The position numbers and the translations under genes are program-made. A stretch of DNA of 64,000 bases, taken from Rhododendron vialii (Eukaryota; Streptophyta; Magnoliopsida; Ericales; Ericaceae). Location of the stretch: positions 40,533,001 through 40,597,000 of the forward strand of contig NC_080560.1 of the NCBI RefSeq assembly GCF_030253575.1, read 5' to 3'. Under the pieces are notes generated by a model. The model ran no database searches, was not told where the DNA came from, and saw only the letters and a list, made by a program, of their open reading frames with translations. Of this stretch, positions 20,146 through 30,204 are shown piece after piece. Positions within the stretch are counted from its first letter, which is position 1; each line of letters begins with the position of its first letter.

Positions 20146-23100
20146 ATAAGTAAATAATTATATTAGAAAGATTGCATAAAGGGCATGCCACCCGTATACA
20201 AAAGAAGGCCACAGAACAAAAAGGTCCTATACATTGCCAAGAGAATGGAAAAGCTTGAACCAATCTAAAAATTGGTCAAGGGATGGATGATAATCTCCCT
20301 TGTCCCAACTATACAAGCTAGGGCTGATACAAAACCGACCGGACCGAAAAAAACCGAAAAAACCGACCGTTCGGTTCGGTTTTCGGTCGGGGTGCTGGCG
20401 GGATTTTTTGGTTCGGGGTGGACCGAACCGAACCGAACTTAGTTCGGTTCGGTCTCGGTTTTCTGAAATTGTAGACCGATTGGACCGAACCGAACCGAAC
20501 AAGACCGAACCGAACCGAACCGAACCGAACCGGACCGAACCGAAATGGACCGAACCGAACCGAGTATATATAATTTATATAATTATATAATTTGCATAAA
20601 TCTTAACCGTAAACGGACCGAAGCTGTTGGAGGCTTGAACTGCTAGTCTTGAACTACTTTTTTTTTATGCTATCACTTGCTTTTTTTTTTGGATGCTATC
20701 ACTTACTGGAATGCAGGTTTTCAATTGAAATGGAGAGAATTGATAGTGAAAAATTTGGTAGTGAAAAATTCCTCAACAGGTGTATATATGTATTGGACTG
20801 GTGAAAATTTGGTAGAGAATTGATAGTGAAAATTTGGTAGTGATGTATATCTTTTTTTTTTTAATTGAGCTTTGTATATGTCAGAGAAATGGAGAGAATC
20901 AAATCCTCAACAGGTTTTCACTAAAAAAAATAAAAAATCCTCAACAGGTGGCCCACTGTCAAAATTTTGAATCGGTGTTTGATAAAAAAAAAAACAGGTG
21001 TATTGGACCGAAAACTCTCCTGGCCCACTATCAAGTTTTTTTTAATTGGCCCACTTTCAAATTTTTATGTTTGGCCCATTTTCAAATTTTTATGTTTGGC
21101 CCAACTAGGCCCAATTCGGTCAGACCGAATTCCCCGAATTCCCCGACCGGACCGAATCCACCCCGAACCGAATTGGACCGAACTTAAGAACGGTCGGGAT
21201 CGGTCCTGGCATTTTCATCCCCGAACCGATTCGGTCTCCAACATTTTTGGACCGAACCGACCGACCCCGACCGAATAACACCCCTAATACAAGCTATTCA
21301 GCAAAAAAGATTTTATCCTAGACAGAGGTTTTCTTCCCCTTCAAAAACTCCCGAATTTCTCTCACGCCATAAGACCCACATCAAACAAGGCGGGATCATG
21401 GCCCACAAACTCTTCCTTCTCTTACCCATTCTAACTAATTATGATGAAAGTGTGTATAAATCATGTAAGATATGTGTATGTTAGACCATCTCCAGAGCTT
21501 TGCTCAAGTTTTTACTTAGTTTGAGTAAAAGAATTTTTTTATTTAAAAAAGAAGCACTCCAATGGGAAAATCAAGATTTAAGCACAAGTTTGATTGGAAG
21601 TTTTCATTAATGGCACAGCATTGTGTTTGAAAGCCACAAAGTAGCTTTGAAATTTTCAAGTAAAGAAAAGAGTCTCCAATGGTTCGGAAGTTAAATGAGT
21701 ATTACTCATTTGTGAAGCTGGGAAAACACACTTGGAATCTTTAGGAGTGTAAGTGAAGGAGTGGAGGAGGATATGAGATGTTTTCTACAACTCTTACGTT
21801 GAAGTTTGAGTCGATTTTTTTTAGTAAGGGCTTATCTAGCCCTAAGTCAATTGACAAGTGAGGTAGCCAGTTGGGTCAGAAATCGAGAGTTGATGCTAAC
21901 TGTGTTTCTTTTGTGAAGTACTAAATTCATAAATGCATATCAGCTACATTACATTTTGCCTTTTATTTTGTAGGGAACCGGGCTTTCTGCTAAAGAATGC
22001 GATATATGCGACTTCTTTGTTTATATTCCACAATATGGGTGTGGCACTGCTTCACTGAATGTTACAGTAGCAGCTTCTATTGTTCTGCATCATTTTGCAG
22101 GTAAAATTCATTCAGTAATCACCGCATTACCTTATAAATCATGGGAAGTTTGTCAGCTGGACGATATGCTCATTTATGGTACTAAAAAGTACCATGCAAC
22201 ATACAATATGCTAATTGTAGGTTCCCATATCAAAGTTGATATGAATGCACCATATCAGCAGAATAAAAGAATGCTCCACGCTATGGTTGGTGCTGTACCA
22301 TTTTTAGAGACATATCCATGTTGCTAGTTTTTCTTTCCTTCTTATATTCATCTTTTCTTGGCAAATTTCCATTCATTATTATGTCTATGATTACTGATCT
22401 GGAAGATCATGTTCAGAAGGGAAATCATTCGTGATAAAAAAAAAATGGTCCCCTTCCGGTACTCAATTTAGCAGTTTGAATGGCTTCCTTCAGTATTCTC
22501 GTGGAGTATGATCCAAAATGGAAAAGTCACTCTAGGAAGCTCCTTGGCCTTGCTATCCACATATTCCTTTCTATTCACCACCTTTGTATCTCTACCCTGC
22601 CCAGTTCTTTGCTTGACTTGTCTGGGGGAATTTGGTTTCAAGGTTTTCTAAGAAGATTTTGGAAATTTATGGTTTATAAATCAGTAGGTCAAAAGACACT
22701 GATCTTTTGTCTTGCGACTCAAAATTGATAATTTTGTTGCTGATGGTTGCGTGGCTAGAGAACAATTGTTGTGCCCTATAAGTGAATGATCTGCGAGCAG
22801 TGCTAGTGCCAAATCAAAATGGTTGCCGAAGAAAATCAGTCATGGGCATTGAGACGCGGGGTGTCAAATGGGTGGGTTCCAGTGAGTTGTAAATAGATTG
22901 GGTCTTTAATAGGTCATTGACCCCTTTAAAACCTCATTAGCCACATAGTTATTAGTTATTACTCATACGGTCATACCCAACAAGATCTATTTCTTTAGAG
23001 TGAAATCCAACTTGCCCAGTAACGTAATTACACTTCAAATTTATATCCACACACAAAAAAGGTGGTGTCTGTCAGTCATTTTGGTATGGCTTTAATAAAT

Positions 23101-23915
23101 TCTGATGCGGTGTCAGTAATTTTTGTGTGGCATTAGTAAATTTGGCGAGTCATCACTGCATTAGTGATTTTGGTCTAGCGATAGTAAACATGGTGTGACA
23201 GTGATGAGTGTGTTGTAACGGTGGCAGTGAAACGTTGGAAGGTGTGATGTGAATAGCAGAGTATGGAATTGTTTTTCCATTTTTCCTTCATGATCTTTCT
23301 GTTATTCGCGATTTGAAATGAAGTTTACCTAACCTTAGTAGACATTAACACCCTGTTTCCCTTGACCTATTTCAGTTGATCTGCATACTGGTATTGTTAC
23401 TTTTGTGCAAGTACTCTAGAATTTAGATGAATTAAATGTGTCTAAGTTACGAAACTCAGTGAAAGTACTAATAGTCAGTGTGATCATCACTGTACTTAAA
23501 ATCTCAGTAAGAAGAGGATATGAGAATTTTTTAGTGGGTCTGAAGTCAGAAGGTTACTTTGAATATACTTGCTTAGGTTCCAAGTGATCCTTGGGGTCCA
23601 TTTGTTACTCAGGAATTCATCTTATGAGGGCCAGCTCTCACGTCTGATCAATATTATACACTATGAGTTGATTTTTATATGTGGTTATATTCAGTTTGGG
23701 CAGGATTCTCTGAAAGAACCCGTGACAGGAACAAATATATTGTGGCTGAAAGACCTGTGAATCAGGCGAGACGGAACTACTGTGCAGAAACGGCAGATTC
23801 TATAATTGAGGAGCGGAAATTGAAAAGGGAAAACTCTGCTAATGGGTTTTTTGACGCGAGTGGAAAGGATGATTCTTCGCCGTCGAACCTTCTGGATGTA
23901 TTGTTTGACGAGTAA
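18231..23915 (+). CDS. SpoU (TrmH) family tRNA/rRNA methyltransferase
   Basis: Four exons (18231-18455, 19043-19144, 21974-22100, 23695-23915) join in phase to 224 residues. SpoU/TrmH enzymes 2'-O-methylate ribose in tRNA or rRNA using S-adenosylmethionine, with a knotted SAM-binding fold. All three motifs are visible: motif 1 HNVGTLARSATAFGV (N23, R29), motif 2 FLLGNEGTGL across the exon 2/3 junction, and motif 3 IPQYGCGTASLNVTVA (about 127-141). The C-terminus is charged (RKLKREN) and ends LLDVLFDE. The length fits the small plant member At4g15520 (recalled, not checked). Intron 2 (2.8 kb) is swollen by transposons; intron 1 carries a Stowaway MITE. The target RNA and organelle cannot be told from the sequence; I see no obvious transit peptide. 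Confidence 0.93.
18600..18797. mobile_element. Stowaway-like MITE in intron 1 of the SpoU gene
   Basis: Starts gctccctccataccaagaag and ends ccttgttgggacggaggcag, next to TA on the right. Degenerate inverted termini, about 198 bp. Confidence 0.6.
19331..19389 (+). repeat. (TG)n(TA)n microsatellite
   Basis: A run of TG dinucleotides (about 19331-19354) changes into a TA run (19357-19389) immediately left of the first Micron-like MITE. Confidence 0.85.
19400..19737. mobile_element. Micron-like palindromic MITE between (TA)n tracts
   Basis: Inverted arms: ataaggacctctcc / gggaggtccttat at the ends, then atgatccgagccgctcaatg / ttgagcggcttggatcatc and tgaccgggaagggtttcat / gaagcatttccggtca. It is bounded on both sides by TA microsatellites. 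It shares its interior with the neighbour at 19759. Elements targeting (TA)n resemble the Micron family described in rice. Confidence 0.6.
19759..20101. mobile_element. Micron-like palindromic MITE between (TA)n tracts
   Basis: About 343 bp with termini cggggcggttctggggac and gtccccggaaccgccccg, directly abutting (TA)n on each side (19739-19758 and 20102-20143). The internal arms aatgtgttcagaacgtgatt, cgggaagggcttgattt and aataaaaaactgttcgg mirror each other and match the element at 19400. Confidence 0.7.
20102..20143 (+). repeat. (TA)n microsatellite
   Basis: About 21 TA dinucleotides between the second Micron-like MITE and a LINE 3' end. Confidence 0.9.
20319..21286. mobile_element. non-autonomous hAT element nested in the LINE
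   Basis: 968 bp starting TAGGGCTGATAC and ending AACACCCCTA. It is flanked by a perfect 8-bp target duplication atacaagc (20311-20318 and 21287-21294). Both ends are packed with cgaac/gttcgg repeats, a subterminal arrangement common in plant hAT elements. The interior is AT-rich and non-coding. A clean footprint for a hAT transposition into the LINE. Confidence 0.85.
20360..20560. repeat. CCGAA/TTCGG pentamer array inside the hAT element
   Basis: Many tandem or near-tandem ccgaa units (accgaaccgaaccgaac), mirrored near 21120-21270. They are candidate subterminal transposase-binding repeats. Confidence 0.7.
22101..23694 (+). other. intron 3 of the SpoU gene
   Basis: Nothing coding recognised. 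At 23060-23230 short phrases such as ggtgtcagtaattttt and cattagtaaatttgg recur, a degenerate simple-repeat stretch. Confidence 0.6.
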
Positions 23916-24611
23916 GGAGGAATGAATACATGATGGTCTTTTCCTGATCCAAGACTCGAGACCTTGTAGCACTGAAATCAGTTTTTGTGATTTTGGGTCC
24001 GCATTCTTTCCTGCCATTTTTAAGAAGCAAACAGCCTGTGAATGAGCAATTACACAAGAGAATACCTTCAATGACAGGATGTGTTGTCTGTTAGTCTCAG
24101 AATTTTTTTGCGGTTCCTCGGGGTTCGGAGTGATGCTTTGATGTTGGAATCTTTCTGTATCATTTTCTGCGTTGGATAGAGTTATGTACCAGGATAATCC
24201 CAAGGAACTCCATGTTTCTTCATTCTAATTAATTTACAGCTTAGTTTGGAAATTCTGTTCTGTCTCTGTGTAAATTATTATGCGGTACATACACAAAACT
24301 TGGAACTGATTGGGTTTTTTGAGCTTAGTCGCACAATAAGTGAGCGAGTGAAAGCAGGAGCACGAGCATGAAAGCATTTTTCGAAAACATTCTGCATTAT
24401 TAAAATTGGCGATAATGAGCGGGAGCGAAGGGTCATGCTGAGGATTAGGTGACTTTAGACTTTGAATTATGTGGCTTGGAACTTTTAGGTTTGCTGTTGA
24501 CAAGCAACCCTGTCCTTTCCCAACTCTTTCAAGCAAGTCTCTTCCCCTGTTTTTCCACACATGATTGCCTCATTACTGTGACTTAGATATGGCCCTTGAT
24601 AGCTCACAACT

Positions 24612-24656
<45 letters not shown>

Positions 24657-25000
24657 TTGGCATCATAGACCTAAGGAAACCAACATCCAAATGGCTCCAA
24701 AGGAGAGTCAAATAAACCTTTTTGATTAAATTATAAGGCCCTCAATTCACCTAATCCCAGGAAAGTAACAGCTGTGCTTCAACACCAAAAAAACAAAACC
24801 ATTTGGAGATCATCAAGCCAATAATCATGCCGGGGACTCCCACAAAGTCAAGAGTTGTTCTTTCATATATCACGGAAAGAGTTCTTATTGGCTGTGGTTT
24901 GCTAGTTTTACAGGTAAAGAGTAGTTGTTGTTTTGCTTTCATGTACAAAGAGGTTCCAACAAAATTGCTTCATTTTCAAACTCCAACCCTCATTTTGTTG
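23916..25000. other. SpoU 3' flank and intergenic DNA
   Basis: The 3' UTR of the SpoU gene probably occupies the first few hundred bases. Minus-strand ORFs (23691-24203, 24234-24560) are antisense by-products without motifs. A (CT)n tract lies at 24613-24653. Confidence 0.5.
24613..24653 (+). repeat. (CT)n microsatellite
   Basis: About 20 CT dinucleotides. Confidence 0.9.
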
Positions 25001-25033
25001 TAGTAGTTGGAATCATTTTTTCCCCCTAAATAG

Positions 25034-25266
25034 GCCTAAGGGTTGGCCCGGTGGTCAAGGCCTGAAACTTAGGGGTTTGCTCTTTCCTAAGGTCTTATGT
25101 TTGAAATCTATCAGGTACTATCAACTCTTTTGGGACTAGTCCATACGGAGCATTTGCTCTGCCTTTAAGCGTGGTCCCTGCTAGTGGACAGTGGATCTAT
25201 GATCCCCGGGATTAGTCAAGGTACACGTAAGCTTGGCCGGAATACCTAGTTATAAAAAAAAAAAAA
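25034..25266 (+). mobile_element. tRNA-derived SINE (Au-like)
   Basis: Begins gcctaagggttggcccggtg (A-box-like tRNA head) and contains a degenerate B-box region (aggtcttatgtttgaaatct). It ends ccgggattagtcaagg ... gtacacgtaagcttggccgg and a poly-A run. A 7-bp target repeat ctaaata flanks it (25026-25032 and 25272-25278). The 3' half resembles plant Au-type SINEs. Confidence 0.7.
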
Positions 25267-25336
25267 TCCTTCTAAATAACTACCCTTTTCCTCTTTGTTC
25301 AAACACCCACAAATAGCCCACATTGACTCCTTCATC

Positions 25337-25348
25337 TATTTATATATG
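25337..25348 (+). promoter_or_regulatory. candidate TATA box of the DNase-I-like gene
   Basis: tatttatatatg lies about 80 bp upstream of the ATG at 25426, a normal plant distance allowing a short leader. Confidence 0.5.
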
Positions 25349-25425
25349 CATGAACATAGATGCACAAGGCTCTCCTGTTATTGTATCCCCAAACAAACCA
25401 AGTTCAGCTTCTTTAGCTGAAACCA

Positions 25426-27500
25426 ATGGAATCAAGAAAAGTCAGAGAAGGTTTGCGCAACACTCAATTATCTATCTTGTTATATCTCTTTAGCAGGAAG
25501 TTCCGGCAGCTATGCTCGAGGATCCGGTGGCTAATCCGGAGGCGTCCGAGGCCTAGACTCGTCATTCGGAGATTCGGGAAGCTAAATGTCAACGGCCGGT
25601 TGTGGGAAAACCCGAAAAAAATCAGCTCCCCTCTCCGCGGCCAAGTGTGTGGTGCTGCTCTTCCAGAAAGGCCTATTCGTATCGCCACGTTTAATGTGGC
25701 CATGTTCTCTCTTGCACCAGCCGTACCCAAGGCCGAAAAGATGGTTGTTCTCGTTCACGAAAATGAGGATGCAAAGTCCGGTGACCATCGCCCCAAAGGC
25801 ATTCTAAAGCAGTCTCCGCTGCATCCCATGATTCCCGATGACTTATCCAAGCAGACGAGCCTCCTCAAGTCGAAGCTAAAAGTCTCTATCAATCTTCCCG
25901 ACAACGAAATCTCTTTAGCGCAGAGCACTGTTTTTAGCCCTCAATTCCATGCGCCAATGAGATCTCCAGTGTGCTTTCCTGCAGGAATGTTCAATTATAT
26001 GAACGATGGAAGCGTAATGAGAGGAAGTAGAACGATTCTCGATGTGCTTAGAGAGGTGGATGCTGATATCTTGGCTTTGCAAGATGTCAAGGCTGAGGAG
26101 GAGAAAAACATGACCCCCTTATCAGAATTGGCTCGTGCGTTGGGGATGAATTATGTTTTCGCTGAGAGCTGGGCGCCCGAGTATGGGAACGCTATCTTGT
26201 CCAAATGGCCGATTAAGCAATGGAGAGTTCAGAAAATCTTCGACGATCAAGATTTCAGGTACGTTTGGCTTTTCCATAATTTCTTAAAAATCGCCTGTTA
26301 GGCAAGAGGATGGCAAGTTACATTTTCGTTCTGACTTCGTACGACATACATTTCTGTACTAAGAACAAGTTTACTCGTTGATGTGTTGGCTGCCAGAGTT
26401 ATAAGGTGAAGGCTTTTTTGGCAAATTCATGTCCACTGAGTCACTCATCTTTGGTGTCAAATTTGACAGCAATTTTGGTTTTGCGAAATTTGCTACAAAC
26501 ACATAAGTCAACTACAAAATGGGATACCAACAAGTGGACTTGCTGGTATCCCATTTTAATGATTTAATACATCGGTGCTTTTTAAACACTGTAGCAAGTC
26601 AACAGATGACTTCGACAAAGTCATTTTGACACCAACAAGTGAACTTGCTCAATCAACGAAGTAGGTAATGGAATATGCACAGATTTTTTTTTTTCTGATG
26701 TTGGGTTGTGAATAGGAATGTGTTGAGAGCTACAATAGATGTGCCATGGATAGGGGAAGTTAACTTCCATTGCACACAGCTTGATCATCTGGATGAGAGA
26801 TGGAGGATGAAGCAGATGGAAGCAATTATCCAGTCAAATGATGGTCCTCATATTTTGGCAGGTGGTTTGAATTCTCTCGATGGTGCAGATTACACATCTG
26901 AGAGATGGGCTGACATTGTCAAGGTATACTTCTATATGACAAAATCCAGAGAGAGAGAGAGAGAGAGAGTCTTGTTCTAAAAGCAACACTTTTTATTGCA
27001 GTACTATGAGGAGATAGGAAAGCCAACACCAAAGGTTGAGGTGATGAAGTTTCTGAAGGGAAAAGGGTACAAAGACGCCAAGGACTATGCTGGGGAATGT
27101 GAGCCTGTGGTCATCATTGCCAAAGGCCAAAGTACAGCAACAGTTATCTTTATGAATAATTTCTACCTTTACAACTTTCATGATTAATTTCTATCTTTAT
27201 GCACCATGCTAGAGATTTCACAATTTTGTTGATTCAGATGTGCAGGGGACATGTAAATATGGAACAAGAGTGGATTACATTTTGAATTCGCCCGATTTAC
27301 GCTGCAAGTTTGTACCCGGATCATACTCGGTGGTTTCATCTAAAGGCACTTCCGATCACCACATTGTTAAGGTTGAAATCGCGAGAGAAGTGGAGAGAGA
27401 TCGAGGGCGCATCAAACGAAGAAAACCCAGAGTGAAGGAAAATGTTGCGAGGGTTACAAACTCTTGTTCTTCAAGAGGAATATGGAGAATAGAAACTTGA
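25426..27500 (+). CDS. DNase-I-like endonuclease/exonuclease/phosphatase (EEP) protein
   Basis: Four exons (25426-26258, 26716-26923, 27002-27131, 27238-27500) join in phase to 477 residues. After a basic N-terminus (RRRPRPRLVIRRF) the EEP fold shows RIATFNVAMFS (N90), DILALQDVKAEEE, YGNAILSKWPI, HCTQLDHLDERWR, HILAGGLNSLD, KYGTRVDYIL and SKGTSDHHIVKVEI. The EEP superfamily includes DNase I, APE nucleases, CCR4 deadenylases and inositol phosphatases, all metal-dependent. Key positions differ here: QDV for QEV (D220), TQLDH for THLDH (Q299), GGLN for GDFN (G328). SDH is intact. The C-terminus is very basic (RGRIKRRKPRVK). The closest relative I recall is At3g21530. The substrate is unknown and activity may be altered or lost. 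Confidence 0.92.
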
Positions 27501-28560
27501 TTTCCTCTCACAGAGTTTAATAATTTTCATTTTCACTTTTGATAGTTCTTGTTTTTCTTTTTCAAGGAGGGATAGTGAAACAAGTTTATTTATTTGTATT
27601 TACCAAAAAAAAAAGTTTGTGTATTTGTATGTGGGTTTCCTTCTTTGTTTGCATACTAATCATTTGTCAATGCGATGGCCTATAGAATTTTTTCCAACAC
27701 ACGAATCTCAGCATCTGTATTAAAGAAGCAACATCGGAAGTTGTGCGCGTAACCATTCAAGTTGAACATGCATGTAGTTAAAAGGGAAAAAAATAACATT
27801 AAGGGGTTGAGCAAGTAAGAGCATGACAACAAGTTAGATGTTTTAATCAGTCAGTCACCACCAACAGTATCTCTTCAAGCAACTGGAGATTACTCCGGTC
27901 GTTATATTCAGGACTCTAAGAACAGTTAGGGCTTGTTCGGACAAAAAACCATTAGCTTTCCCGCCAAAAATAAGCCAAACAAACCCACATAAAAATAAAA
28001 ATAAGCCAATAAGCCACTTTTTTCTTCTTTATTCAAAAAATATTGGATTTCGATCAAAATTTTATACTTTTTAGATTCCTCTCGTCATGAAGATGCAATA
28101 ATTCCCAAAAAAATGAGAATAGGCCAAGTGATACGAAAAAAATTTGAATAAGGACAAAAAATAAGCCTCTTTAACCTATTTGTCCGAACACTCCTTTACA
28201 GTGTGCATTAGCTAACCTAATAACCTAAACACTTTATCTCAAAAAAAGAAGAGAAAAAGTCATGTTCCCTCATGGAAAGCTAGGACAGCTGTGAATGTCC
28301 AGTATTTTGGTCCAGTTGATTAGGTATTTTTGGCGCTAAAAAAGTAGTAGGTGTGTGGACCATAGACTTTTGAGGGGCATCTGTTGTGCAGTTCTGTTGC
28401 TTTCAAGTGAAAATAGAAAAAAGCGATAATTACACCAACTTCTCATGAAATACATGAATGATGATATAAATATGCTATTACCATATAATATTGCAACAAC
28501 TCGTTGAATCGAAGGATTTTTTTATGTGATGTTGCTTACGTAATTCTTTATGGGACGTAG
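27501..28560. other. intergenic DNA after the DNase-I-like gene
   Basis: Holds the 3' UTR (with ttgtgtatttgtatg near 27615) and one Tourist-like MITE at 27929. No other gene seen. Confidence 0.5.
27929..28195. mobile_element. Tourist-like MITE
   Basis: Termini gggcttgttcggacaaaaaa and tttgtccgaacactcc are inverted, with TTA on each side (right copy one base offset). A half-relative lies at about 35815-35940. Confidence 0.65.
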
Positions 28561-30100
28561 AATGAACCACTGATAGTCTCATTCTACCGATTTAACACGG
28601 TCATTCTATTCGTTTATCTTGATTCATCGTATAATAATAGGACTTATGGTTACCCAAACTCACTCGATTCATAAAGGAGTTTTGCTTGATATTCCCAAAC
28701 CTAGTCATATCAATCTTTTATTTCGATTAACTGATTTATCCTTTAAAACCTCTTCTATGAAAGAAATTTCAAAATCTAAACCACCCTTATATGGTGCAAC
28801 TTTTGCTTTTATGTAGACAAACTTTAGAAACTAGAAAATAACACCAGTGAGTGCTTTCTTTGCAATATATTCAATTTACTAATATACTGAGTATAATGTG
28901 TACACATGATTTTTATACGTGGAACAAACAGACGGGTTGGATTTTAAGAGATATTCTCAAATCCATCACATTAGTTGAACAGATTAGATTACCAATCCCC
29001 TATCTTTAAACAAGCGGGTTGGGTTGGGTTGGGTTGGGTTGGTCGGGCTGGGTGAGTTGACAGGTTTGTGCAGAGCCTATCTTTAACTTGAAGTGAATTG
29101 GAGGAAAGGTTCGGCCTTTTATACTCTTTCTTTTAGGCCTTCTCCCCAATGAATTTGGAGGGAAAGGTTCGGCCTTTCATACTCGTTTTTTTTAGGCCTT
29201 TCTTCTTCCCAAAGAAGGGCCCAAAAAACACCAATCTAGGCCCAATCTTACGTCAATCCCAAGACCAAATATAAGAACCACATAGTGGGGCTCATGGATT
29301 ATATGCAGTAGGAGAGTATCTCATCATCTTCTATCCAAATTCCAAAAACTTTCCTAGGAACCACATGTTTTGTCAAACAAGACAAAACTCAAATAACGAT
29401 AGGGGTAACGATGCTACCAACACAACTACGGTAACAGACAACTGCGTTTAGAACCTTTCGATTCATATGGACTCACACACATCAAATGGTTCCAGAAACC
29501 ATGTCTAAAATTATGTCCCAAAGGTGTGGTCTTGGAAATTTTGTGGTAAATCCCATGACCCCTCATCTATTAACAGATTATTCAGTGCCACCACGTGGTG
29601 CTTTAAGGGTCTCTATCTCCACTCATTCATATGAGATTCATACAATTATACTCCACTCTTTTGGATGGGGGATTTTTCAGAGAAAAGAAAGAAATAGAGG
29701 GTGAGAGGTTTCTCTCCTCTGTTTGGATGGTAAAAGAGGTGAGAGATGATGAGAATCAAGAACACCTCATGAACCCATTTTTGTTTCTCATCAAAAAGTT
29801 ATGGGATTTGGTGAAAAGAGAAAGTGAGGGGTTTATTTAAATGAAATGGTGTAAAAATATACTTTTTTTTCTTTCTTTTCTCACAATTAAGAGAAATCAC
29901 ACTCCTTACTTTTTTATTTTATTTCTTCTCGCCCCAAGTAGCCAAAGGGGATGTTAGCGGTGAAGATCTTCGGAGCACTACGTGGCGATGCTCCAAAAGC
30001 TATTAATAATTTCGCCTTATCTTTTCTCACATTCCCTCCATTCCAACACCCTCAAATACACACCTCTACTTTCTTTATCAAGTTTATCAACACATCTCCC
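28560..30100. other. intergenic DNA
   Basis: No gene recognised. There is a gggtt pentamer array at 29009-29042 and a pair of related phrases at 29105 and 29160 (aaaggttcggccttt), a short tandem-like duplication. Confidence 0.45.
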
Positions 30101-30121
30101 TCTATAATTGAAAAATATACT

Positions 30122-30130
30122 TATAAAAAA
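30122..30130 (+). promoter_or_regulatory. candidate TATA box of the NAIP-like gene
   Basis: tataaaaaa lies 83 bp before the ATG at 30205, preceded by AT-rich DNA and followed by a purine-rich leader. Confidence 0.5.
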
Positions 30131-30204
30131 CAGATACAGTACGTAGTATAGTGTAAAATACTAATCCGAAAAAGAAAAAAAAAAAAGAAACAAAAAGAGA
30201 AAGG

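Larger units (their letters stand above)
20145..21430 (-). pseudogene. L1-type LINE ORF2 3' end in SpoU intron 2
   Basis: On the minus strand 21430-21296 encodes SLWAMIPPCLMWVLWRERN followed by FEGEENL, the C-terminal RT zinc-binding block of plant L1 LINEs. After the nested hAT element the frame continues WDKGDYHPSLDQFLDWFKLF and stops near 20238. The 3' UTR runs to the TA tract. It is a 5'-truncated relic interrupted by the element at 20319. Confidence 0.75.

Noticed and set aside
20227-20590. ORFs with RTEPNRTEPN-type repeats on both strands
   Set aside because: Products of the CCGAA pentamer array inside the hAT element.
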